A stretch of 11,688 nucleotides of DNA, from the NCBI GenBank assembly GCA_948497845.1, contig CAOOMX010000004.1, forward strand, positions 328 to 12,015, read 5' to 3'. The notes beneath the pieces are model-generated. The model searched no databases. It saw nothing but the letters and a program-made list of their open reading frames with translations, and was not told the origin of the DNA. Numbering within the stretch: the stretch's first letter is position 1; each line of letters begins with the position of its first letter. Shown piece after piece: positions 6,200 to 11,688 of the stretch. Source of the stretch: an uncultured Bacilli bacterium (GTDB taxonomy: Bacteria; Bacillota_I; Bacilli_A; RF39; UBA660). The position numbers were made by a program, and so were the translations under genes.

Positions 6200-6370
6200 A
6201 TGATTAATGTAATCAAAAAAGAAATTGATATGGAGGAATCTTTAAAGAAACGATTAGAGATTATATGTTATTTTTGTAATATGACTCCAACTATTATAAA
6301 TGGTAGTATAAGAAAAATTGAAATCTCTTATTTATTAGAGGTTCGAGTTTTGATGTATATGGGGTTATAA
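6200..6370 (+). CDS. Small ORF, 56 aa, unknown
   Basis: ATG at 6200 opens 56 codons ending in TAA at 6368-6370. GGAAGG (6185-6190) sits 9 bases upstream, an acceptable ribosome site. The product starts MINVIKKEID, continues with a charged helix, then has a C-Y-F-C pair (residues 23 and 26) and ends in a hydrophobic LLEVRVLMYMGL tail. No family is recognised. No promoter is clear, because a terminator ends just upstream. It overlaps the convergent minus-strand gene by 6 bases at the palindromic TTATAA, where both stop codons lie. It could be a real small protein, a remnant of a longer gene, or chance; the stretch 6166-6364 holds nothing else. Confidence 0.4.
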   Translation: MINVIKKEIDMEESLKKRLEIICYFCNMTPTIINGSIRKIEISYLLEVRVLMYMGL

Positions 6371-7225
6371 GTATTTAGAAGCTCCTTTTTTTGATGAAAC
6401 ATTTTTTAAAACTGCCAAATTATAAATTTGGTTGTTGTGTTTTATAAATAAGTCTTTTTGGGTATTATCATAATATAGAATAAGTTTTGTATGAAGTTTG
6501 ATAATGTTTTTAGTTTTTATTTTATATCTAGTATTATTAAACTGGATTATATTATTGGCAATTGTTTTTCTAGTTATGGAATTATAAAAATCCTCTTTTA
6601 TAATCTTTTTATGACGATATTTAATATCTTTTATGTTAGATGAATTGTTAAAGCAGTTCCGATAACTAGATTTGAAATTTATAATATTAATATCGTACTT
6701 GTTTAATAAGTCATGAATAGAGATGGGAATATTGAAATTGACAAATGAAATGTTTTTGGGGCTTCCATAATTTTTTAGTAACATGTAAATAATGTTTTTG
6801 ATACTTTTTATATCATTTTTATTGCTATCATAGGTAAAAAGGGTCGTTTTTTTAATAGCATCGGCCACTTCAAAATAGGAATTGTTTTTATTCTTAATTT
6901 TTCTAATAAATACAATTTCAGTAGTTGTTTTTGTTGATTTTAATATATTACAGAGTGTTGAATAACTAATTTTATATTTAAAATTAATTGAATTATAAAA
7001 TTCTTTGTAAGTTTTATAATTACTCTGTAAAAAGTTAGTGATAATGGATCTATGCATTTCGTTTCTTTCTTCTTCAAGTATTTTGTATTTTTCCTTTTTT
7101 ATCATGGAATTAATTCTAACTAAAGATTTTGGATGATAACCAGTTAATACAGATAATTCTTTATATGAGCAATTAGATTTATTACATAATATTTCAATTA
7201 GTTCTTTTTTTGCTATTCGTTTCAT
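6365..7225 (-). CDS. Transposase-derived DNA-binding-like protein, catalytic residues apparently lost
   Basis: The 286-residue product is Lys/Asn/Ile-rich. Residues 6-36 form a helix-turn-helix (SYKELSVLTGYHPKSLVRI), as at the N-terminus of ISNCY/IS481-type transposases. ISYSTLCNILKS (86-97) resembles the second winged-helix segment. KNYGSPKNISFVNF (151-164) resembles the block before the second catalytic Asp (YGxPxxIxxDN), but the Asp position holds Val or Phe. No clear first Asp or final Glu context is seen. Residues 229-274 (NNTRYKI to NLAVL) resemble the beta-rich C-terminus of that group. The reading frame is complete with no stop or shift, and no terminal inverted repeats were found around it. 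I infer a domesticated or decayed transposase acting, if at all, as a DNA-binding protein. The family assignment is by eye only. Composition is even more AT-rich than its neighbours. Confidence 0.6.
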   Translation of the reverse strand: MKRIAKKELIEILCNKSNCSYKELSVLTGYHPKSLVRINSMIKKEKYKILEEERNEMHRSIITNFLQSNYKTYKEFYNSINFKYKISYSTLCNILKSTKTTTEIVFIRKIKNKNNSYFEVADAIKKTTLFTYDSNKNDIKSIKNIIYMLLKNYGSPKNISFVNFNIPISIHDLLNKYDINIINFKSSYRNCFNNSSNIKDIKYRHKKIIKEDFYNSITRKTIANNIIQFNNTRYKIKTKNIIKLHTKLILYYDNTQKDLFIKHNNQIYNLAVLKNVSSKKGASKYL

Positions 7226-7231
7226 AATGTA

Positions 7232-7260
7232 ATTATACTATAAAAATGGTAACATTTAAA
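7232..7260 (-). promoter_or_regulatory. Promoter giving a probably leaderless mRNA
   Basis: On the minus strand TTTAAA (7255-7260) and a perfect TATAAT (7232-7237) are 17 bases apart. The transcript should begin at about 7225, exactly the A of the ATG. No Shine-Dalgarno site fits between. Confidence 0.55.
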
Positions 7261-7276
7261 TAAAATTTTTCCTTTT

Positions 7277-7306
7277 TTGATATAAATTAGAGCTATATGA
7301 TATGCT
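7277..7306 (+). promoter_or_regulatory. Promoter of the HAD-dikinase operon
   Basis: TTGATA (7277-7282) is followed after 18 bases by TATGCT (7301-7306) with an extended -10 TG (7298-7299). AGAGG (7321-7325) is the ribosome site for the ATG at 7331. It runs back-to-back with the promoter of the transposase-like gene. Confidence 0.5.
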
Positions 7307-7330
7307 TTTTAAAAAAAGAAAGAGGCATTT

Positions 7331-7879
7331 ATGGAAAGAATAGAAACAGTTGCATTCGATTTAGGTGGGGTTTTGGCTTATCAAGATTTTAGTTCCCTTA
7401 CAGAAGAAGAGTTATTTCTTTTTAAAACATACATGAATCGAAGGAAAATACAAAATAGAGAATTGATTGAATATGCTAGTGGAAGAATTGCAGATATATT
7501 TTTAAAAATACATTATTTAACTGATGGGGCAATTCCAACCTTAGAAATGCTAAAAGAAATGAAAATAAGAGCATCTATTTGGACAAATAATATTGGTGCT
7601 ATTGATCTTTGGTTTGAAGAAATAAATTTATATCACTATATAGCTAAGAAGGATATTATTAATTCTTTTTATATTGGTTGTGATAAGCCTAATTTAAAAT
7701 TTTATCGAAAAGCATTAGAAGGATTAAAAAATATGCCTCAAAGTGTCTTGTTTTTAGATGATAAATTTCAAAATATAGTAGGTGCACAAGAATGTGGTAT
7801 ACATGGTAGATTATATGCTTCTTGTGAAAGCTTAGGAGCAACTGTAGAAAGTGAAATCAAGAAAGGCCGGGGAGGATAA
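7331..7879 (+). CDS. HAD-superfamily hydrolase (HAD-IA, YihX-like), short form
   Basis: This is probably a small-molecule phosphatase in the cytoplasm. The 182 residues contain all four HAD motifs. Motif I is AFDLGGVL with nucleophile D10; the second acidic position is Gly, as in YihX-like members that read DLGNV. Motif II is SIWTNN with T85, motif III is DKPNLKFYRKAL with K119, and motif IV is VLFLDDKFQNI with D143 and D144. The cap region (about 20-75) is shorter than in typical HAD-IA enzymes of 200-220 residues, which would leave a more open active site. Its TAA stop overlaps the ATG of the dikinase-like gene (TAATG), and GGGGAGG (7869-7875) lies within its own last codons, so the two proteins are made together. 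A role in removing a phosphate from the partner's product or by-product is inferred. Confidence 0.88.
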   Translation: MERIETVAFDLGGVLAYQDFSSLTEEELFLFKTYMNRRKIQNRELIEYASGRIADIFLKIHYLTDGAIPTLEMLKEMKIRASIWTNNIGAIDLWFEEINLYHYIAKKDIINSFYIGCDKPNLKFYRKALEGLKNMPQSVLFLDDKFQNIVGAQECGIHGRLYASCESLGATVESEIKKGRGG

Positions 7880-9771
7880 TGAAAATAATAGAATTAGGGG
7901 AATATTGTGATATAAAAGGAAAAGCAGGAAATTTAAATAAATTGTATAAAGATTTCAATATTGCAAGGGGTTTTATTATTAAAAATGATGTGTTTAATCA
8001 ATTTTTAGATTTAAATAATATATCACTAGATTATGATACGACAAGAATAAAAGATGAAATAATGAAGGGAGTTTTTCCAGAAGAAAAAGAATTACTAAAA
8101 TATTTTAAAGAGAAAAAATATGATAAAGTAATTGTAAGATCTAGTGCTTCTTTAGAAGATGGAAATAAATATTCTTTTGCAGGACAATTTGCCTCTTATA
8201 CAAATATAGATATTTCTACATTGATTTTAAATATTAAGAAATGTTGGGCATCTATATTTGATGATAATGTTATAACGTATATTGAAGAAAACAAGATAGA
8301 AAAAGATTTTACTTTTGATATATTAATTCAAGAAATGATAATATCTGATAAAGCTGGTATTGCTTTTTCTATTAATCCTACAAATGGGAAAGAAGAAACG
8401 CTTGTTCATGCATCATTTTTACAATGTGAAGAGCTCGTTAGTGGAAAAGTTAATCCTCATACATACCATATAACGAATAAATTATGTGGGGATGAATTAT
8501 TGGAAGAAAGTAAATTGAAAGTTATTAATGATAATTTAAAAAAATTAAAGGATATTTTTAAAAAAGAGGTAGAAATTGAGTTTTGTTTTAAGAATGAAAT
8601 ATTTTATTTGTTTCAAATAAGACCTATTACTAAAATTTATTTTTCTTTAAGTAGTTATATTAATGATGAATTTTGGTGTTCTTTTAAAAATAATAATTGG
8701 ACTTTATTTACTAGGAGCTTGTGGATTTTGGGAGCAACAAAATATAAGAATAAGAGAATAAATAATAATGTGACAGAAGATATTACTTTATATTATCCGT
8801 ATAATGAAAAGCAAATAAGAGCTTTTAATGGGAATCAACCACCCTTAGATGCATTGACAATAAAGAATCATTCTAGTGAAGATATAAATAATTATATTAA
8901 TGAATCTAATACTGTTTCTAGGAATATAAAAACTTTATCCTTAATTATTAAAGAAAATATTGATAAAAATAATTTTGATTATTTTAATGTAAATTTAAAA
9001 AAATTAATAAAATATAATGCTATTATCAATGCTTATGAATACTTGATTGGATCGTTGGGGCAAGAGTTGTATATGAATTTAGATGAAAAAACGATAAAGA
9101 ATATTGAACAATGGCGTAATAGTGAAGATAATAGTTATTTTCCTATTTATGATAGTATATTTAAATATGTAGTGGATTATTTTGAAATAGATATAGATAT
9201 TAAAATATTTAAAATGTTTATACATGTAAATGAATTAATAGATTTATGTGATAAAAAAATTAATAAATGTACACTTTTAAAACGCATTAAAAAACGTGAA
9301 ATAAATGGTTTTGTGCTCTTAAATTTACATCATAAAAGATTTAGGAATAAAGTGGTATTTAATAAGTCTATTTTTGATACTGTTAAAAATAGATTTTATG
9401 CTCTTCAAAATAATATTTTTAATGAAAATAAATGTGATGGCATTAAAGGATATTCTACGTTTAAAAATGGTAAAATAATTACAGGAGAATGTGTGGTTGT
9501 TAAAAATAATGATGTTTTTAATAATGATGTGGAAAATAAAATACTTATATGTGATGTTACTACAGCTAAAGATATTCAATATATTAAAAATATTAAAGCG
9601 TTGATTGTAAATAATGGAGGAGTTTTATGCCATTCTGCTATTTTTTCTAGAGAATTTAATATCCCATGTTTAATGGGGTGTGAGGTGGCAACAAATTATT
9701 TTAATACTGGTGATATGGTTAGATTTGATGTAGATAATGAAATAATTCAAAAGGTATCTAGTGGAGATTAA
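7879..9771 (+). CDS. PEP-synthase/dikinase-like phosphotransferase of unknown substrate
   Basis: The 630-residue enzyme has the architecture of PEP synthase relatives. Residues 1-250 form the ATP-binding domain: KGKAGNLNKL (13-22), IVRSSASLEDG (85-95) with R87, FAGQFASY (100-107), the EVEIEFCF strand (230-237) and QIRPIT (246-251). Residues 255-540 match nothing I recognise. Residues 545-626 form the swivelling phospho-histidine domain, with NNGGVLCHSAIFSREFNIP and catalytic H585, then CLMG at 597-600. There is no C-terminal PEP/pyruvate barrel, so it is not PEP synthase or PPDK. Known proteins of this layout include rifampin phosphotransferase and the L-glutamine kinase Cj1418, which convert ATP to AMP and Pi while phosphorylating a small molecule. 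At 630 residues it is shorter than both, mainly in the middle region, which should determine the acceptor. It is translationally coupled to the HAD gene. Confidence 0.88.
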   Translation: MKIIELGEYCDIKGKAGNLNKLYKDFNIARGFIIKNDVFNQFLDLNNISLDYDTTRIKDEIMKGVFPEEKELLKYFKEKKYDKVIVRSSASLEDGNKYSFAGQFASYTNIDISTLILNIKKCWASIFDDNVITYIEENKIEKDFTFDILIQEMIISDKAGIAFSINPTNGKEETLVHASFLQCEELVSGKVNPHTYHITNKLCGDELLEESKLKVINDNLKKLKDIFKKEVEIEFCFKNEIFYLFQIRPITKIYFSLSSYINDEFWCSFKNNNWTLFTRSLWILGATKYKNKRINNNVTEDITLYYPYNEKQIRAFNGNQPPLDALTIKNHSSEDINNYINESNTVSRNIKTLSLIIKENIDKNNFDYFNVNLKKLIKYNAIINAYEYLIGSLGQELYMNLDEKTIKNIEQWRNSEDNSYFPIYDSIFKYVVDYFEIDIDIKIFKMFIHVNELIDLCDKKINKCTLLKRIKKREINGFVLLNLHHKRFRNKVVFNKSIFDTVKNRFYALQNNIFNENKCDGIKGYSTFKNGKIITGECVVVKNNDVFNNDVENKILICDVTTAKDIQYIKNIKALIVNNGGVLCHSAIFSREFNIPCLMGCEVATNYFNTGDMVRFDVDNEIIQKVSSGD

Positions 9772-9776
9772 GGTAT

Positions 9777-9816
9777 AAAAAAACATATTACTGTTTTCTT
9801 TGTAGATAGTAATATG
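9777..9816 (-). terminator. Terminator of the membrane protein gene (convergent junction)
   Basis: CATATTACT (9784-9792) pairs perfectly with AGTAATATG (9808-9816). On the minus strand the stem is followed by seven U (A-run 9777-9783). It contains the stop codon (9788-9790) and the last codons of the gene. On the plus strand the following bases are only partly T-rich, so stopping of the dikinase transcript may be weak. Confidence 0.7.
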
Positions 9817-11374
9817 CTTTAATTTTGTCGCTTTGTATAACTGAAGAAAATTGACTATAATAATTTGCAAAAAGTGTTTTAAAAGCACTGTTTTGTTTTG
9901 CCAGTTCATTATATTCAGATAGAGCATTTTGTAATTCTAATGCTTCTTTTTTGGTTATTTGTTTGGCGTTAATATACTCTTGTACTTTTTTAATAATATC
10001 GTGAATGCCTACACAAATGATTCCAAGTGCTGTAGCAGAACATATGGATGCTAAAATAATAGATAAAATATTTTGTGCTTCTTCATTTGGAACAAAGGTT
10101 TCGCTTTTTTCATCTTGAACTAAACGTATGATTTCAATAATCGCTTTATTATATAAATCATTTGTGTCTATATTTTCAGCGGTTTCTTGTACTTTATTGG
10201 GTGTTCTTGTGCTAAAGTTCATTGATAAAATATCTTCGATAGCATTTATATCAACATTTGATAAATCATATGTTACAATTGTTCTTTTCCAATTCCCATA
10301 AAAAATATTTTCTTGACGCCATACATCATAAGCCGTAAGTTTTGTACTTTGCCATCCACTAATTTTTTCCATGTATTCAGGATATTTAGGAGCCTCTGCT
10401 CCGATAGATGAATAATAATCTAATTTAGTTTTATATTTGTTTACTCCAACCATATTGATGGCTTTGTCTCCACCATATTTTAAACCTGCTAAAATAGCTA
10501 AAAGACTTATAAGAATACCAAAGTTTTTGAAGAAACCAGAAAATCTTAAATGATTTGCTAATTCTTTTATTTTTGCTTCGATAGCATTTCTTTTTTCCTC
10601 ATTTTCTTTTATTTTGAAATCAGAAGCTTCTATTTCATTTATTAAATGACTTAAATAACTTTCTACTTTTTTCATTGTTGCTTTATCATTTATGCCTATA
10701 TAGTAAATTAATTCTTCATCCAGATAATCGCAAGTTAAGGATTGACTTTCTATTTTCCTTATAATTTCATCGATTTGACTTATGCTTTCATTTGTATTTG
10801 TATTTTGGTTAGAATCTCTCCATGTATTGGCTTCCGTTTTGATTTTTTGGTTTATAAGTCCAATAGCTTGATCACCATATTTTTTTATCCAATCGAGTAT
10901 GGTGCTTTTACCAAAAAGAAGTAACTCTAGTTTAATCATTGTGTAAGCTACATCATAAATTTTATCAACTACAAAACTTTCATCTGCATAGAATCTTGTA
11001 TCTGATTGATTAATTTGATTTACTAAATCAATGACTTTTTGGCTTAAAGTTTGTATTTCTTGCTCTGTTAATGTTTTTTGATTTAAACTACTTTCTATAT
11101 CAATTGCACAGACATAAGAGATATAATAAACTTCATGATTGTTTAAAGCTTCTAAAAGTTCATTTAGTTTGTCAATTCCATTTTTATAAATGTCTTCTGC
11201 TTGAAATTGAGTACTTCCATTTGTTATTGCCTCACAACTAGCACAGATAGCACTTAAATCTTGTTCCTCACTACTTACATTTATTCTGATTCGTCTAAGA
11301 TTTTCTAAAGTATTTTCTACTTTGCTTTTTAAAGAATTAAATTCGATTGCTTTATCTTGTGTAAATAATTGCAT
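9788..11374 (-). CDS. Uncharacterised two-TM membrane protein with long helical cytoplasmic domains
   Basis: No family is recognised. The 528-residue protein has no signal peptide. Residues 1-278 are mostly helical and charged, with heptad-like stretches around 60-80, 100-125 and 200-275 that could form coiled coils. A hydrophobic segment lies at about 282-301 (FGILISLLAILAGLKYGG), a polar loop of about 130 residues rich in Tyr/Trp follows (302-435), a second hydrophobic segment spans about 436-458, and a short helical C-terminus ends it. With a cytoplasmic N-terminus the loop would face outside. Cys at 44, 47, 89 and 215 lie in the first domain. The ATG at 11374 has GGAGGAG 5 bases upstream. 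A consensus promoter and a large inverted repeat control it. A scaffold, sensor or envelope-remodelling role is possible but unsupported. Confidence 0.85.
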   Translation of the reverse strand: MQLFTQDKAIEFNSLKSKVENTLENLRRIRINVSSEEQDLSAICASCEAITNGSTQFQAEDIYKNGIDKLNELLEALNNHEVYYISYVCAIDIESSLNQKTLTEQEIQTLSQKVIDLVNQINQSDTRFYADESFVVDKIYDVAYTMIKLELLLFGKSTILDWIKKYGDQAIGLINQKIKTEANTWRDSNQNTNTNESISQIDEIIRKIESQSLTCDYLDEELIYYIGINDKATMKKVESYLSHLINEIEASDFKIKENEEKRNAIEAKIKELANHLRFSGFFKNFGILISLLAILAGLKYGGDKAINMVGVNKYKTKLDYYSSIGAEAPKYPEYMEKISGWQSTKLTAYDVWRQENIFYGNWKRTIVTYDLSNVDINAIEDILSMNFSTRTPNKVQETAENIDTNDLYNKAIIEIIRLVQDEKSETFVPNEEAQNILSIILASICSATALGIICVGIHDIIKKVQEYINAKQITKKEALELQNALSEYNELAKQNSAFKTLFANYYSQFSSVIQSDKIKAYYYLQRKQ

Positions 11375-11383
11375 GTTGTCTCC

Positions 11384-11415
11384 TCCATTAAAATAATTGC
11401 CTTTATTTTAATGGA
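11384..11415. repeat. Perfect 13-bp-arm inverted repeat (candidate operator)
   Basis: TCCATTAAAATAA (11384-11396) and TTATTTTAATGGA (11403-11415) are exact reverse complements, separated by TTGCCT. One arm covers the -10 box of the 528-aa gene (11405-11410). The other lies in the leader and reaches into the Shine-Dalgarno site. The expected transcript start (about 11398) falls in the spacer, so the full hairpin would not form in that RNA. This favours a DNA-level operator. Confidence 0.75.
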
Positions 11416-11433
11416 AATGTACCTTTTTGTCAA
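11405..11433 (-). promoter_or_regulatory. Consensus sigma-A promoter of the 528-aa membrane protein gene
   Basis: On the minus strand a perfect TTGACA (11428-11433) is 17 bases from TAAAAT (11405-11410). It is the best promoter in the window. Its -10 box sits within the inverted repeat, consistent with repression. Confidence 0.8.
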
Positions 11434-11473
11434 ATTTATAAGGAAGGATAAAATTTTGTTTTTTTTTAAAAGC

Positions 11474-11515
11474 TTTATATAAATAAGTTAGTATGTTATG
11501 ATGTATATAGAGGTG
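11474..11515 (+). promoter_or_regulatory. Promoter and RBS of the ASKHA-like gene
   Basis: TTTATA (11474-11479) is followed after 17 bases by TATGAT (11497-11502), with an extended -10 TG at 11494-11495. AGAGGTG (11509-11515) stands 3 bases before the ATG at 11519, rather close. This promoter faces away from that of the 528-aa gene. Confidence 0.5.
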
Positions 11516-11518
11516 TTT

Positions 11519-11688
11519 ATGAAAGATTATTATATTGATTTAGGTTCTTCAACAATTAAAGTATACGTTTTTGAAAATGAATTGCAGTTGTTGGAAGAAA
11601 AATCTATTTATTTTAAGAATGGATTTAGTAAAGAAGAGGGAATTTCTGAAGAAAACTTAAATGAGTTGTTAAATTATTTTAAGGAGCT
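11519..11688 (+). CDS. N-terminus of an actin/Hsp70-like (ASKHA) ATPase, truncated by window end
   Basis: The 56 visible codons begin MKDYYIDLGSSTIKVYVFEN. This is the phosphate-1 loop of the actin/Hsp70/sugar kinase superfamily: D-L-G-S-S-T-I-K, where the Asp coordinates magnesium and the Gly-Ser-Ser-Thr turn wraps the ATP phosphates. The second strand (VYVFENELQLLEEKSIYF) also fits. DLGSSTIK is closest to FtsA/PilM/ParM-like and bacterial actin members, but too little is present to choose, and a 2-hydroxyglutaryl-CoA dehydratase activator or carbohydrate kinase cannot be excluded. It is divergently transcribed from the 528-aa membrane protein gene, sharing a 144-base control region. Confidence 0.75.
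   Translation, partial: MKDYYIDLGSSTIKVYVFENELQLLEEKSIYFKNGFSKEEGISEENLNELLNYFKE

Noticed and set aside
7223..7238. Short inverted repeat ATAAT-GTA-ATTAT at the start of the transposase-like gene, similar to the GNAT operator
   Set aside because: Arms are only 5 bases and are produced by the TATAAT box itself. The likeness to 5524-5548 is probably chance.
9325..9927. Minus-strand ORFs under the end of the dikinase-like gene
   Set aside because: They are Ile/Phe/Asn-rich reverse readings of AT-rich coding DNA that overlap motifs of the phospho-His domain.
1..11688. CRISPR array, toxin-antitoxin pair, phage module or complete insertion sequence
   Set aside because: No regularly spaced repeats, paired short toxin/antitoxin genes, structural phage genes or transposase with terminal inverted repeats could be found.

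Overview
The window comes from a very AT-rich, low-GC Gram-positive genome (Bacillota/Mycoplasmatota-like, of the kind common among gut Mollicutes-related lineages such as RF39). The signs are consensus Shine-Dalgarno sites, near-consensus sigma-A promoters, heavy AAT/AAA/ATA codon use, a Gram-positive style lipobox lipoprotein and a GH25 lysozyme. Translation table 11 fits: all tryptophans in the intact genes are TGG, and no gene needs TGA as a sense codon. The lineage is inference, because no rRNA is present.

Layout. Positions 1-785 hold the 3' end of a large secreted or surface protein with C-ending codons unlike its neighbours. Positions 882-3491 hold a co-directional set: membrane-anchored GH25 muramidase, an unknown 160-aa protein and miaA. 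Positions 3552-3998 encode a small lipoprotein. It is convergent, across a bidirectional terminator, with a TIGR01212/YhcC-type radical SAM protein (4015-4938, minus). A 67-aa protein (5072-5275) and a tRNA-Thr(CGT) with a mismatched anticodon stem (5329-5404) follow. Then come a GNAT acetyltransferase whose promoter sits inside inverted repeats, an unlisted 56-aa ORF (6200-6370), and a convergent, apparently leaderless gene (6365-7225, minus) that looks like a catalytically eroded transposase.

Positions 7331-9771 hold the most suggestive functional unit: a short HAD hydrolase translationally coupled (TAATG) to a 630-aa dikinase-like enzyme. That enzyme has an N-terminal PEP-synthase ATP-binding domain, an unrecognised middle region and a C-terminal phospho-histidine domain, the layout of rifampin phosphotransferase and of the L-glutamine kinase Cj1418. 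A small-molecule phosphorylation role is inferred. Positions 9788-11374 (minus) encode an unrecognised 528-aa two-TM, helix-rich membrane protein, and a perfect 13-bp-arm inverted repeat covers its -10 box. The window ends in the start of an actin/ASKHA-like ATPase gene (11519 onward).

Most genes have their own promoter and terminator, and the -35 box of the next gene is twice embedded in the upstream terminator, so the region reads as compact. No CRISPR array, rRNA, intact insertion sequence or phage module is visible. No gene-free stretch exceeds 300 bases.
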